The translations under genes were made by a program, and so were the position numbers. The notes below the pieces were generated by a model, which saw only the letters and a list, made by a program, of their open reading frames with translations, was not told the origin of the DNA and searched no databases. From Flavobacterium aestivum (GTDB lineage Bacteria > Bacteroidota > Bacteroidia > Flavobacteriales > Flavobacteriaceae), in assembly GCF_026870175.2 (NCBI RefSeq), contig NZ_CP113977.2, positions 434,001 to 498,000 on the forward strand: a stretch of DNA of 64,000 nucleotides, read 5' to 3'. Shown piece by piece: positions 14,885 through 23,464 of this stretch (positions are counted from its first letter, which is position 1; the number at the start of each line of letters is the position of its first letter).

Positions 14885-16450
14885 TTAAAGTTCAACTAAG
14901 CTTTCCATTTCTATAGAATCTTTCTCTTCTGAGAAATCATTTAGAAAATATTTCAATTCACTTATACTGTATTCATTTGGAAATTTTTTCCCGTTTACAA
15001 TCTTAACAGGAGTGTAGTTAAACTCATTTTCCAGACACCAATCGTATTGCTGTTGAATCTGCTGATTTACTTTCATCGAGATTGCCGCCACTTTCCATTT
15101 CTTTAACCATGGTTCCAATCCCATTTTATGTATATGCCAGTCCGAAATTGCTTCTCCTATTTTTTCAGGAAATGAATTATTGATTTCTAACAAACTATCG
15201 ACAACTGCTTTATAAGGATTGTCATTGTTCTCTGGATTAATATTAAATAAAACCTTCAAGAATACTTTTTCGGGATACTTACGAACCAAATTGATAGCAT
15301 CTTCAAATGCTTTATGACAATGACCGCAACTTGGGCTAAGAAAAATAGAAAGTCCTACACTCGAATTATTGTTCCCAAACTGTATTCCTTTTAGTTTAGC
15401 AAATCCATCCATCACAGGAACTTCTTTCGATAAAAACTCGAAAACAGAATAGCTTCGTTTAAACTTTTTCAGTTCTTTCACTTCATTTTCAGCTTTAAAC
15501 TTGGTCTCTAAAACTGGCTTTATCATTAACCATAAAGAAGTACAGACAATTACAGAAAATAAATAACTAAAATCATTAATAACTATATCTGTAACCAAAG
15601 GTTGCTCTAGAAAGTAGCCTATCAAACCTTGCAAAACAAGTATAGCGGATACTACCAAACAGAGCATACACCATTTTTTGATTTGAAATTTTTGAAGCCA
15701 AATAGAGTATAAAATGACTGGGAATGAAAATAAACTGAGTAATCCGATTATTTTACTGGAATAAATTGGATTCAATAAAATAGAAACTACATTAATGCTA
15801 AAAAAAAGCAATGGTAAATCTGTAAAACCCATCCATTTATTTATATCACCTTTCTCTGATTTAATAACTGAATCACAGGAAACATTAGCATTAATATTGC
15901 AAAATTTCGAAACTATTTCATTTTTTAACCCAAACTTTTCCTGAACAATAAAAATGCTAACCAAAACACCAACTACAGAAGTAAAAAGTAGTATCGCATT
16001 ACTTAAGCTATAATTATTATAAAAAATGGATAGAAGAATTAAACTTACAGTAGGAATACCGTATGTTATCCATTTAATATTGATTTCACCTTCAGTTATA
16101 ATAACTTGATTAGGCTCTATTGCTACTATTACACCATTCCAACCTTTGCAAAAATCATCTATAGTCACAATAGACTTTACTCCTTTTTCAGTCTCAATTT
16201 GAATAGTCTTATCATTTTTTGTCACTAAAACTAAATCATCATTATAAATAGCAAGAAAAGAAAGAGGTAATTCACCTAATTGTTCTTTTGGAACTTTTAT
16301 CGCTATATTTTCTATAGACAACATATCTAAAGAATCTGTTATAGCAAATACACTTGGATAATTGGGATGAGAAAGAAATAATTCTTCAAACTCTTCTTTT
16401 GCATTTAAATAAAAGTTTAAACTAAGATATTGGTTTACTAATTTTATCAT
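14885..16450 (-). CDS. C39-like / VKOR / thioredoxin fusion, predicted disulfide-forming enzyme
   Basis: A 521-residue membrane protein in three parts. Residues 1-115 resemble a C39 peptidase fold but lack the catalytic Cys and His (SHPNYPSVFAITDSLDML and FLAIYNDDLVLVTK occupy the equivalent places). Residues about 130-320 are a VKOR domain with four or five helices, the CNINANVSCDSV cysteine pair and the quinone-side WCMLC motif. Residues 340-521 are a thioredoxin domain with SPSCGHCH. VKOR-thioredoxin proteins oxidise cysteines using quinones. Placement at the head of an array of cysteine-rich precursors indicates that these are its substrates; the degenerate C39 part may bind their leaders. 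Confidence 0.88.
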   Translation of the reverse strand: MIKLVNQYLSLNFYLNAKEEFEELFLSHPNYPSVFAITDSLDMLSIENIAIKVPKEQLGELPLSFLAIYNDDLVLVTKNDKTIQIETEKGVKSIVTIDDFCKGWNGVIVAIEPNQVIITEGEINIKWITYGIPTVSLILLSIFYNNYSLSNAILLFTSVVGVLVSIFIVQEKFGLKNEIVSKFCNINANVSCDSVIKSEKGDINKWMGFTDLPLLFFSINVVSILLNPIYSSKIIGLLSLFSFPVILYSIWLQKFQIKKWCMLCLVVSAILVLQGLIGYFLEQPLVTDIVINDFSYLFSVIVCTSLWLMIKPVLETKFKAENEVKELKKFKRSYSVFEFLSKEVPVMDGFAKLKGIQFGNNNSSVGLSIFLSPSCGHCHKAFEDAINLVRKYPEKVFLKVLFNINPENNDNPYKAVVDSLLEINNSFPEKIGEAISDWHIHKMGLEPWLKKWKVAAISMKVNQQIQQQYDWCLENEFNYTPVKIVNGKKFPNEYSISELKYFLNDFSEEKDSIEMESLVEL

Positions 16451-16688
16451 TAATCAGATTGCTTTTTACTTCTTTAATTCAATTTCCAAAGAAGTTCAGT
16501 TGGTTATTATTTTATTAAAAAAAATATACTTTTTCATAACTTTTTGTACACAACCAATTGCAGTAAAAAGTTTATTTTTTTTCAAATATATATTTATAAA
16601 TAAAACGCATATCTACATAAACCAAACAATTTTCGCACATTTTTTAAACATATATAAATAATATCCTTACATTCGTAACAAAATATCA
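16451..16688. promoter_or_regulatory. Divergent promoter region of the peptide locus
   Basis: A 238-base very AT-rich region between the VKOR fusion gene (-) and an HTH gene (+). On the plus strand TACATTCG (16668-16675) is a one-mismatch -7 element just ahead of the HTH start. On the minus strand TTG followed after about 22 bases by TATATTTT is a weak candidate for the peptide operon. No strong palindromic operator was recognised. Confidence 0.35.
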
Positions 16689-17063
16689 ATGTTTATGGAA
16701 AAATCAAGATTGATTAAAATTCGAAAAAATCTAGGATTAAGCTGTAAAGAAATAGCAGATTTAATGTGTATGGAGGAGTATTCTTACAGGCGTAGAGAGA
16801 ATGGAAAAACCAAAATAAGCAATCAGGAATGGAAAAAATTAGCTAGTATTTTATCAGTTCCTTTTGAGACCATTTTTGAACCTGAATATATACCAACTGA
16901 TAGTTCAAAAAGCAATACTCCAGAGATAAGTTCCAATCAATATTACAGTATACCTAAAGAAATGATAGACAATCAGCAAGAGTATATCAATATTTTGAAA
17001 ATAGAAATTGATTCTCTAAAGAAAGAAAATCAACTATTAAGAGAAAAATTACCTATAGAATAG
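16689..17063 (+). CDS. XRE-family HTH regulator with C-terminal coiled coil
   Basis: A 124-residue protein. Residues 5-62 are an XRE helix-turn-helix (LIKIRKNLGLSCKEIADLMC, then YSYRRRENGKTKISNQEWKK); residues 95-120 form a Glu/Lys/Leu-rich coiled coil likely used for dimerisation. It is transcribed divergently from the disulfide-enzyme/peptide operon, so it is the natural candidate for its regulator, though this could equally be a solitary gene. An alternative ATG two codons downstream (16695) would remove only two residues. Confidence 0.8.
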   Translation: MFMEKSRLIKIRKNLGLSCKEIADLMCMEEYSYRRRENGKTKISNQEWKKLASILSVPFETIFEPEYIPTDSSKSNTPEISSNQYYSIPKEMIDNQQEYINILKIEIDSLKKENQLLREKLPIE

Positions 17064-17136
17064 AAAAAATACTACTTTAAAGCATATTTTAGAATAATAT
17101 AACAATTTATATTATTTTTGTTATATTTCTTTTACG

Positions 17137-17144
17137 TAAATTTG
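17137..17144 (+). promoter_or_regulatory. -7 element for the acyl-CoA dehydrogenase gene
   Basis: TAAATTTG, 22 bases before the ATG, with a TTTG at 17117-17120 as possible -33 box (16-base spacing). Confidence 0.55.
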
Positions 17145-17166
17145 TTGCTTTAAAAAACCATAAACT

Positions 17167-18345
17167 ATGAGACCCGATTTATTTCAAGCCCCTGATTATT
17201 ACAATCTAGATGATTTATTAAATGAAGAACACAAACTAGTTCGTGATTCAGCCCGTGCATGGGTAAAACGCGAAGTTTCTCCTATTATAGAAGAGTATGC
17301 TCAAAAGGCAGAATTTCCAAAACAAATTGTAAAAGGTTTGGGTGAAATAGGTGGTTTTGGACCGTACATTCCTGTAGAATATGGCGGTGCAGGATTAGAC
17401 CAAATCTCATATGGGTTAATCATGCAAGAAATTGAGCGTGGTGATTCTGGTGTTCGTTCCACCTCCTCTGTACAATCTTCTTTGGTAATGTACCCTATTT
17501 GGAAATACGGAAACGAAGAACAAAGAATGAAATATTTACCAAAATTAGCCACTGGTGAACTTATAGGCTGTTTTGGTTTAACTGAACCAAACCATGGATC
17601 AGATCCAGGAAGTATGATCACCAACTTTAAAGACATGGGAGATCATTATCTTTTGAATGGTGCCAAAATGTGGATTTCGAATGCTCCTTTTGCTGATATT
17701 GCTGTTGTATGGGCAAAAAATGAAGAAGGAAGAATACATGGTTTAATCGTAGAACGCGGAATGGAAGGCTTTAGCACTCCAGAAACGCATAACAAATGGT
17801 CACTTCGTGCTTCATCAACAGGAGAACTAATCTTTGATAATGTAAAAGTTCCTAAAGAAAACTTACTACCTAACAAATCAGGTTTAGGCGCACCACTAGG
17901 ATGCTTGGATTCGGCTCGTTATGGAATTGCTTGGGGCGCCATTGGTGCTGCTATGGACTGTTATGATACTGCTTTGCGTTATGCAAAAGAAAGAATTCAG
18001 TTTGACAAGCCAATTGCAGGTACTCAGTTACAACAAAAGAAATTAGCCGAAATGATTACTGAAATCACTAAAGCGCAATTGTTAACTTGGAGACTTGGAG
18101 TTTTAAGAAACGAAGGAAGAGCAACATCGGCACAAATTTCTATGGCTAAAAGAAATAATGTAGATATGGCTATACATATTGCTCGTGAAGCTAGACAAAT
18201 GTTAGGCGGAATGGGAATCACTGGTGAATACTCTATCATGCGTCATATGATGAACTTAGAATCAGTAATTACATACGAAGGAACACACGACATACACCTG
18301 TTAATCACAGGAATGGATGTAACAGGAATCCCAGCATTCAAATAA
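17167..18345 (+). CDS. gcdH: Acyl-CoA dehydrogenase, glutaryl-CoA dehydrogenase type
   Basis: A 392-residue flavoenzyme. It has the acyl-CoA dehydrogenase signature CFGLTEPNHGSDPGSM (about 138-153), where TEPNHGSD is the pattern of glutaryl-CoA dehydrogenases, ARQMLGGMGITGEYSIMRHM near 345-365, and the catalytic glutamate in TYEGTHDIH (about residue 375). The enzyme oxidatively decarboxylates glutaryl-CoA to crotonyl-CoA in lysine and tryptophan breakdown. It stands alone between its own promoter and terminator. Length agrees with the family. Confidence 0.87.
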   Translation: MRPDLFQAPDYYNLDDLLNEEHKLVRDSARAWVKREVSPIIEEYAQKAEFPKQIVKGLGEIGGFGPYIPVEYGGAGLDQISYGLIMQEIERGDSGVRSTSSVQSSLVMYPIWKYGNEEQRMKYLPKLATGELIGCFGLTEPNHGSDPGSMITNFKDMGDHYLLNGAKMWISNAPFADIAVVWAKNEEGRIHGLIVERGMEGFSTPETHNKWSLRASSTGELIFDNVKVPKENLLPNKSGLGAPLGCLDSARYGIAWGAIGAAMDCYDTALRYAKERIQFDKPIAGTQLQQKKLAEMITEITKAQLLTWRLGVLRNEGRATSAQISMAKRNNVDMAIHIAREARQMLGGMGITGEYSIMRHMMNLESVITYEGTHDIHLLITGMDVTGIPAFK

Positions 18346-18382
18346 GATAGCAAACTATTAAAGTATTTATAAAATTGATAAT

Positions 18383-18414
18383 AAAAGCTTCTTGGTAACG
18401 AGAAGCTTTTTTAT
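18383..18414 (+). terminator. Terminator of the acyl-CoA dehydrogenase gene
   Basis: Ten-base stem AAAAGCTTCT / AGAAGCTTTT followed by TTATTTTT. Its T tract contains the -7 element of the following gene. Confidence 0.8.
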
Positions 18415-18419
18415 TTTTG
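18392..18419 (+). promoter_or_regulatory. Promoter embedded in the preceding terminator
   Basis: TTG at 18392-18394, 17-base spacer, then TATTTTTG at 18412-18419: a full Bacteroidetes promoter lying on the terminator hairpin. It fixes the next gene's start at 18437. Confidence 0.65.
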
Positions 18420-18436
18420 CACAAAAATATACCACG

Positions 18437-19237
18437 ATGAATATTGCAACAGTAAACTCAAGCATTCAAATCCAAAAACAACAATTATTAAATCATCCTT
18501 TATATAAAAAAGTAAATACATTAGATGATTTACATCGATTTTTAGAAAATCATGTATTTGCTGTATGGGATTTCATGTCTTTATTAAAAGCCTTACAAGC
18601 AAAATTAACCTGTACTACAACACCGTGGACTGCAACATCCAATCCGGAAATAAGGTATTTGATTAATGAAATCGTACTTGCCGAAGAAAGTGATTTAAGC
18701 ATTGATGGACGCCGTTTGAGCCATTTTGAAATGTATATCGAAGCTATGCAAGATTGTGGTGCTCAAACTATAGCAATAGACCGTTTTTTAGAAGAGGTTC
18801 ATTCGTTTCAAAATATATTTGTTGCAATTAAAAAAAGTAATTTACACCCAAACATTAAAGCATTCCTTGACTTTACTTTCAGAGTAATTGAAGAAGGAAA
18901 GCCACATGAAATAGCTGCTGCATTTACTTTTGGTAGAGAAGATTTAATTCCAAGTATGTTCACTGAAATATTGAGAAATTTTCAAGCCAATTTCCCAGCA
19001 AGCGATTTAAGTAAGCTACTGTATTATTTTGAAAGACATATCGAATTAGATGCTGATGAACATGGCCCAATGGCAATGAAAATGATTACTGATCTTTGCG
19101 GAGATAATCAAAAAAAGTGGTTAGAAGTACAAGAAATTTCGGTTTTAGCCTTAGAAAAGAGAATAGGGCTATGGGATGCTATCGAAGAACAAATAACGAT
19201 AAACGCGGAAATTTCACATGATATAAAACCATCTTAA
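18437..19237 (+). CDS. DUF3050 family protein (heme-oxygenase-like fold)
   Basis: A 266-residue all-helical protein from the ATG at 18437. Its sequence (LLNHPLYKKVNTLDDLHRFL, HVFAVWDFMSLLKALQ, and HGPMAMKMITDLCG) matches the DUF3050 family, whose fold resembles heme oxygenases and diiron TENA-like proteins; conserved His/Glu residues (HFEMYIEAM, RHIELDADEHGPMA) could bind metal. The function of the family is unknown. An upstream in-frame ATG at 18392 is excluded because the promoter lies between it and the start used here. Confidence 0.82.
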   Translation: MNIATVNSSIQIQKQQLLNHPLYKKVNTLDDLHRFLENHVFAVWDFMSLLKALQAKLTCTTTPWTATSNPEIRYLINEIVLAEESDLSIDGRRLSHFEMYIEAMQDCGAQTIAIDRFLEEVHSFQNIFVAIKKSNLHPNIKAFLDFTFRVIEEGKPHEIAAAFTFGREDLIPSMFTEILRNFQANFPASDLSKLLYYFERHIELDADEHGPMAMKMITDLCGDNQKKWLEVQEISVLALEKRIGLWDAIEEQITINAEISHDIKPS

Positions 19238-19431
19238 AGTTTCGATCATATAAATCAACGAACTAAAAATGATACTACATTATTGATGTAAGCTATAAAA
19301 GGCTTTTAATACCCAAACTCAAAACTGCTTACATCTTTTCGAAAAGTTTACAACTTACTTGTTCGATTGTTTTTTTATCAAAAGTTAGGAGTCTTTACAG
19401 ACAAAAAGCTATTCCGATAATTTTTAAAAAT

Positions 19432-19470
19432 AAAAAAGACATTCGTTTTTAGAACGAATGTCTTTTTTTT
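19432..19470. terminator. Bidirectional terminator
   Basis: Stem AAAAAGACATTCGTT / AACGAATGTCTTTTT, loop TTTAG, with A and T tracts on either side; it separates the DUF3050 gene (+) from the ferredoxin gene (-). The rest of the 268-base spacer shows nothing else. Confidence 0.85.
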
Positions 19471-19505
19471 AATTAACTATAAATCTTAGATACTAAATAC
19501 TCTAA

Positions 19506-19823
19506 TTAATATTCTGGAGCTAATTCTAATTCCAATCCTTCTAGATTTTCGGTAATTGGTATTTGGCATCCCAATCGGCTATTCGATTTTACATAAAAAG
19601 CTTCAGAAAGCATTGCCTCTTCATCATCTCCCATTTCTGGTAACGCTACATCATTAAGAACATAACATTGGCAAGAAGCACACATTGCCATTCCTCCACA
19701 AGTTCCTTCAACAGGAAGCTCATAAGCTTTACATAATTCCATTATATTCATCGCCATGTCTGTAGGCGCTTGTAATTCATGAACAACTCCTTCTCTATCT
19801 TTGATTTTTATTAAAACATCCAT
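19506..19823 (-). CDS. 2Fe-2S ferredoxin, adrenodoxin type
   Basis: A 105-residue ferredoxin. Cluster ligands are in GTCGGMAMCASCQCYV (C-x5-C-x2-C) with the fourth cysteine in RLGCQIP, and the spacing matches adrenodoxin/ISC-type ferredoxins, which pass electrons to cytochromes P450 or to Fe-S cluster assembly. NFU and Mrp genes close by on the same strand support a role in Fe-S biogenesis. It is translated about 43 bases downstream of an unrelated secreted protein gene. Confidence 0.93.
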   Translation of the reverse strand: MDVLIKIKDREGVVHELQAPTDMAMNIMELCKAYELPVEGTCGGMAMCASCQCYVLNDVALPEMGDDEEAMLSEAFYVKSNSRLGCQIPITENLEGLELELAPEY

Positions 19824-19866
19824 TCTTGTAATTTGTATTTTAGTTTGAAGCTGTTAAGCTACAACT

Positions 19867-20340
19867 TTATCCTTTTATTTCAAGGTTTAATAGAAATTCT
19901 TTTTTGTTTTCATTATTAAGAATTTTTAAACCAATAATATCAGCTTGATTTATTATAAAAACAATTTTTGAGGATGGCGCATAAGCCCCGTCATGGGTCT
20001 TAAACACTAGTTTTCCCTCATAGGTTAGGTATACCAAACCATTTTTTTCTGTTTTCTCTTTTGTTAGTGTTTGAAAAGTAAACTCAGCAGAATTGTATGC
20101 GCTTCCTTCTATCATTTTGGCTTTACCATTACTAAGTTCAGTCAAAAATTCAGCGTTGACAATCTTTAATTGACCTTTCTTATTCGACATAACATTAACC
20201 ATCGAAGAGTAATTCACTTCACTCCACTCTTCATCAACATTGACTAATGTTTTGGACACATATGCCTCTTGTATTGGTTCTTGTCCGTAATTTTTATAAA
20301 AGCATAAAAATAAAATAATTAATAAGTACTGTTTCTTCAT
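19867..20340 (-). CDS. Secreted protein of unknown function
   Basis: A 157-residue protein with a signal peptide (MKKQYLLIILFLCFYKNYGQ) and a beta-rich mature part with no motif I recognise. A TACATTTG promoter element 26 bases upstream of the start (20366-20373) shows independent expression. It is on the same strand as the ferredoxin gene and may be co-transcribed with it. Confidence 0.7.
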   Translation of the reverse strand: MKKQYLLIILFLCFYKNYGQEPIQEAYVSKTLVNVDEEWSEVNYSSMVNVMSNKKGQLKIVNAEFLTELSNGKAKMIEGSAYNSAEFTFQTLTKEKTEKNGLVYLTYEGKLVFKTHDGAYAPSSKIVFIINQADIIGLKILNNENKKEFLLNLEIKG

Positions 20341-20365
20341 AATTCAAGGTTGTAGGTTAGTGTTA

Positions 20366-20373
20366 CAAATGTA
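20366..20373 (-). promoter_or_regulatory. -7 element of the 157-residue secreted protein gene
   Basis: TACATTTG on the minus strand, perfect match to TAnnTTTG. Confidence 0.55.
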
Positions 20374-20606
20374 TATTTTTATTTGAATTTTCAAAGAAAA
20401 AATACTTGAATTATTTACATGTATTTTTAGATATAAAAGAGAAAACCGCAGTTTTATTGACAATTCACCATTAATAATTATCTAAAAAATTCATTTTTAT
20501 CTCAATTTAACAAGTACAAATTAAGGATTTAACAAGAGCCTATTCAGTCACCATCATTTATAATAGTATTAATTCCACAAAAAAATGTAGTTAATATACT
20601 TCTTAT

Positions 20607-20646
20607 AAAAAAAGAGTGTGTTATAAACAAACAACAAACTCTTTTT
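20607..20646. terminator. Terminator after the NFU gene
   Basis: Stem AAAAAGAGT / ACTCTTTTT with a 20-base loop; on the minus strand it ends the NFU transcript. The rest of the 20374-20654 spacer is AT-rich with no gene seen. Confidence 0.65.
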
Positions 20647-20654
20647 CAATGCTC

Positions 20655-20894
20655 TTACAAAACATTAACAACCGTTTCTATTTGTGGTGCGAACTTCTTA
20701 ATAGTCGTTTCAACACCTGCTCTCAATGTCATTTGATTGACACTACAACTGGTACAAGCTCCTTCAAGACGCACTTTTACATGCTTCCCTTCATCAATAG
20801 AAATGAGGGTAATATCACCTCCATCTGAGTTCAGGAAAGGCCTGATTTCATCAAGCGCCATTAGAACGTTTTTGGTTAATTCTTCTGTTTTCAT
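20655..20894 (-). CDS. NFU-domain Fe-S scaffold protein
   Basis: A 79-residue stand-alone NifU C-terminal (NFU) domain: FLNSDGGDITLISI followed by GACTSCSVNQMTLRAGVE, where the CxxC pair binds a 4Fe-4S cluster for transfer to target enzymes. It lies about 110 bases downstream of mrp on the same strand, making an Fe-S carrier pair. Length is normal for the single-domain form. Confidence 0.93.
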   Translation of the reverse strand: MKTEELTKNVLMALDEIRPFLNSDGGDITLISIDEGKHVKVRLEGACTSCSVNQMTLRAGVETTIKKFAPQIETVVNVL

Positions 20895-21001
20895 ATCTAG
20901 ATACTATTTATTTTTACAGGAATACGAAATTGCCATTCTTCAAATTATGTTTTTCTGAAATTATGGCAATTTCATAACTATTTTATTTTCCCCTTAAAAG
21001 T

Positions 21002-22129
21002 TTATTTCTTAACAGCTGAACATCCAGCCATTGTTGTAATTTTTATAGCTTCAGTAGGTGCTAAATTTTCATTTCTGTTCACTACTTCACTCACCACATT
21101 ACGTGTAATTTCTTCAAAAACGCCTTCGATTACTGAACCTGTTTGTAATGCAGCTGGACGACCATAATCTCCTGCCTCACGAATAGACTGAATAATTGGC
21201 ACTTCACCTAAAAATGAAACTCCAAGATCTTGAGCTAAGTCTTTTGCCCCTTCTTTACCAAAAATGTAATATTTATTTGCCGGCAATTCTTCCGGTGTAA
21301 AATAAGCCATGTTTTCAATGATTCCCAAAACCGGTACATTTATTGCTTCTGACAAAAACATAGAAACTCCTTTTTTGGCATCAGCAAGAGCAACAGCTTG
21401 AGGAGTACTTACAACTACCGCTCCCGTTATTGGCAATGATTGCATAATCGAAAGATGAATATCACCTGTTCCTGGAGGTAAATCTATTAACATAAAATCT
21501 AATTCTCCCCAATCTGCATCAAAAATCATTTGATTCAAAGCCTTAGAAGCCATTGGTCCTCTCCAAATTACTGCCTGACTTGGAGAAGTAAAAAATCCTA
21601 TCGAAAGCATTTTTACTTCGTAGCTTTCAATAGGTTTCATTTTTGATTTTCCATTAACCTCAACCGAAATCGGTTTCTCATTTTCTACATCAAACATAAT
21701 TGGCATTGATGGCCCGTAAATATCAGCATCCAAAACACCAACAGAGAATCCCATCTTAGCCAATGTAACTGCTAAATTTGCCGTTACTGTTGATTTCCCA
21801 ACACCTCCTTTTCCAGAAGCCACAGCGATAATGTTTTTTATCCCAGGAATTGCTTTCCCTTTGACTTCATTTTTTTCAGGAACCTCTACTTTTATATTTA
21901 CTTTAATTTTGGCTTCTGGAGAAACTAATTCCAATATCGTTTTTCTAACATCATCCTCAGCTCTTTTTTTAATATGCATTGCTGGTGTATGTAATACCAA
22001 ATCAACAACAACCTCATCACCAAAAGTGACTACGTTTGCAACGGCTCCACTTTCTACCATATTTTTACCTTCACCAGCAATAGTTATTGTTTCTAATGCT
22101 TTAAGAATGTCTTTTCTATCTAATTTCAT
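21002..22129 (-). CDS. mrp: Mrp/NBP35 P-loop ATPase, Fe-S cluster carrier
   Basis: A 375-residue protein: an N-terminal MIP18/DUF59 domain (residues 1-80, KALETITIAGEGKNMVESGA), then a deviant Walker A ASGKGGVGKSTVTANLAVTL (about 108-127) and GVLDADIYGPSMP, followed by FMLIDLPPGTGD. This is the ApbC/Mrp family that delivers 4Fe-4S clusters. The CxxC cluster motif typical of many homologues is not seen; a single Cys occurs near the C-terminus (GCSAVKK). A TATCTTTG element at 22235-22242 is a plausible promoter. Confidence 0.93.
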   Translation of the reverse strand: MKLDRKDILKALETITIAGEGKNMVESGAVANVVTFGDEVVVDLVLHTPAMHIKKRAEDDVRKTILELVSPEAKIKVNIKVEVPEKNEVKGKAIPGIKNIIAVASGKGGVGKSTVTANLAVTLAKMGFSVGVLDADIYGPSMPIMFDVENEKPISVEVNGKSKMKPIESYEVKMLSIGFFTSPSQAVIWRGPMASKALNQMIFDADWGELDFMLIDLPPGTGDIHLSIMQSLPITGAVVVSTPQAVALADAKKGVSMFLSEAINVPVLGIIENMAYFTPEELPANKYYIFGKEGAKDLAQDLGVSFLGEVPIIQSIREAGDYGRPAALQTGSVIEGVFEEITRNVVSEVVNRNENLAPTEAIKITTMAGCSAVKK

Positions 22130-22234
22130 GCGTAATTACTATTTATTTTTATTTGATTCTGATGCTATTTTTTATGATTTTGAATCAAGATTTTGACTTT
22201 GAAAATTATCTTTATTTAAACTAATTTTAGATTG

Positions 22235-22242
22235 CAAAGATA
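22235..22242 (-). promoter_or_regulatory. -7 element for mrp-nfu
   Basis: TATCTTTG on the minus strand, about 105 bases from the mrp start. Confidence 0.45.
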
Positions 22243-22376
22243 ACGGATTAAGTTCTAATTCTAAAGGATTTGGATTGGATTTATTGATGGAGGTCTACAA
22301 TAAAAGCTATAGTGGTAAATGTATTTTTGAAGAGTATACTTTTTAGTTAAAAAAGAAAAAACAGGCATCATAGAAA

Positions 22377-22709
22377 TTAATCAATCATCTTGGGTTCCCA
22401 AAAAACAGATTCAAAATTCATAATTTGATTATCAACTACAACAATTCCCTCACTTTCCAGTAATTGCTGCATGAGATTAGTTCCATCAAAATGGTGTTTA
22501 CCAGTAAGCATCCCTTTTCTATTCACTACCCTATGAGCCGGAACATCCTCAAGATTGTGGGCTGCATTCATTGCCCATCCTACCATCCTAGCAGAACGTG
22601 CAGATCCTAAAACCTTAGCAATGGCTCCATAGGAAGTAACCTTTCCGTACGGAATACATCTTGCAACTGCATAAACCCTTTCGAAAAAATTATCGCTTGT
22701 GGTCTCCAT
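22377..22709 (-). CDS. Alkyltransferase-like protein (ATL)
   Basis: A 110-residue protein with the DNA-binding fold of O6-alkylguanine methyltransferases (IPYGKVTSYGAIAKVLGSARSARMVGWAMN). The active-site PCHRV motif reads PAHRV, so the alkyl-accepting Cys is Ala. Such ATL proteins bind O6-alkylguanine without repairing it and hand the lesion to nucleotide excision repair. The gene follows lysE by only five bases. Confidence 0.92.
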   Translation of the reverse strand: METTSDNFFERVYAVARCIPYGKVTSYGAIAKVLGSARSARMVGWAMNAAHNLEDVPAHRVVNRKGMLTGKHHFDGTNLMQQLLESEGIVVVDNQIMNFESVFWEPKMID

Positions 22710-22714
22710 GATAT

Positions 22715-23350
22715 TTATCCAAAATACACTTTAGCAAGTTTGAACAGTGTAAATAAAGAAACTAAACCGGTAATAGTTCCTATTATGTAATTCCCATTAT
22801 TCATCAAAAAAGAGGATTTGGACTCCCTTTTTTTGAAAAACAAAATATAAAGATAGAAAACCAAAAATGATCCAATAACTACGCCCGAAACAAAAGAAAA
22901 AATAAATCCTTTATTGAAAAAGAAATACCCATATGATGACAAAGTAATACTTATAAAAACATAATATGGGATAGGAAATAAGTTTAAAGCAGACAGTAAC
23001 ATCCCAAGAAAAAAACGGTTTGTTTTACTGTGCGTTTTTGTTTCAGATTTAGAAATTTTAGGTCTTTTTGCTTTCCAAAAAAAATAAATAGTCAATGCTA
23101 TAAATATAAAAAGCCCAAATTCCTGAAGCTTATTTATAATATCAGGTCTGCTATCAATAAAATTGGCAAATAACAGAGCCAAAAAAGTTTGAAAAAAAAC
23201 TATTATCGTAGCACCAATGACAAAAGAAATAGCTTCATTTCTGCCATCTTTCAAACTTACTTTTGCAGCAGTCATATTGATAAGACCTGGCGGTGTTATA
23301 CCAACCGCAGCAGCAACAAATCCAAAAAAAAAGGGTAATACTATAGCCAT
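22715..23350 (-). CDS. LysE-family amino acid exporter
   Basis: A 211-residue inner-membrane protein with about six helices. The N-terminal FFGFVAAAVGITPPGLINMTAAK contains the family's glycine/proline motif. LysE-type carriers export amino acids such as lysine or homoserine lactones; the substrate here is not evident. It is followed by the ATL gene in an apparent two-gene operon. Confidence 0.87.
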   Translation of the reverse strand: MAIVLPFFFGFVAAAVGITPPGLINMTAAKVSLKDGRNEAISFVIGATIIVFFQTFLALLFANFIDSRPDIINKLQEFGLFIFIALTIYFFWKAKRPKISKSETKTHSKTNRFFLGMLLSALNLFPIPYYVFISITLSSYGYFFFNKGFIFSFVSGVVIGSFLVFYLYILFFKKRESKSSFLMNNGNYIIGTITGLVSLFTLFKLAKVYFG

Positions 23351-23464
23351 CTTTTGTTTTTAGTCTCTCCTCAATAAAAATATTAAGAAGCAGTCCCAGT
23401 TTTCAGTTTATCCTCAAAAAATAATTTGCATCAGCAAATAAAAAGGAATACTGTAATCTAAATA

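Noticed and set aside
22377..22709. Functional O6-methylguanine methyltransferase
   Set aside because: The active-site Cys is Ala (PAHRV), so it is an alkyltransferase-like protein without transfer activity.
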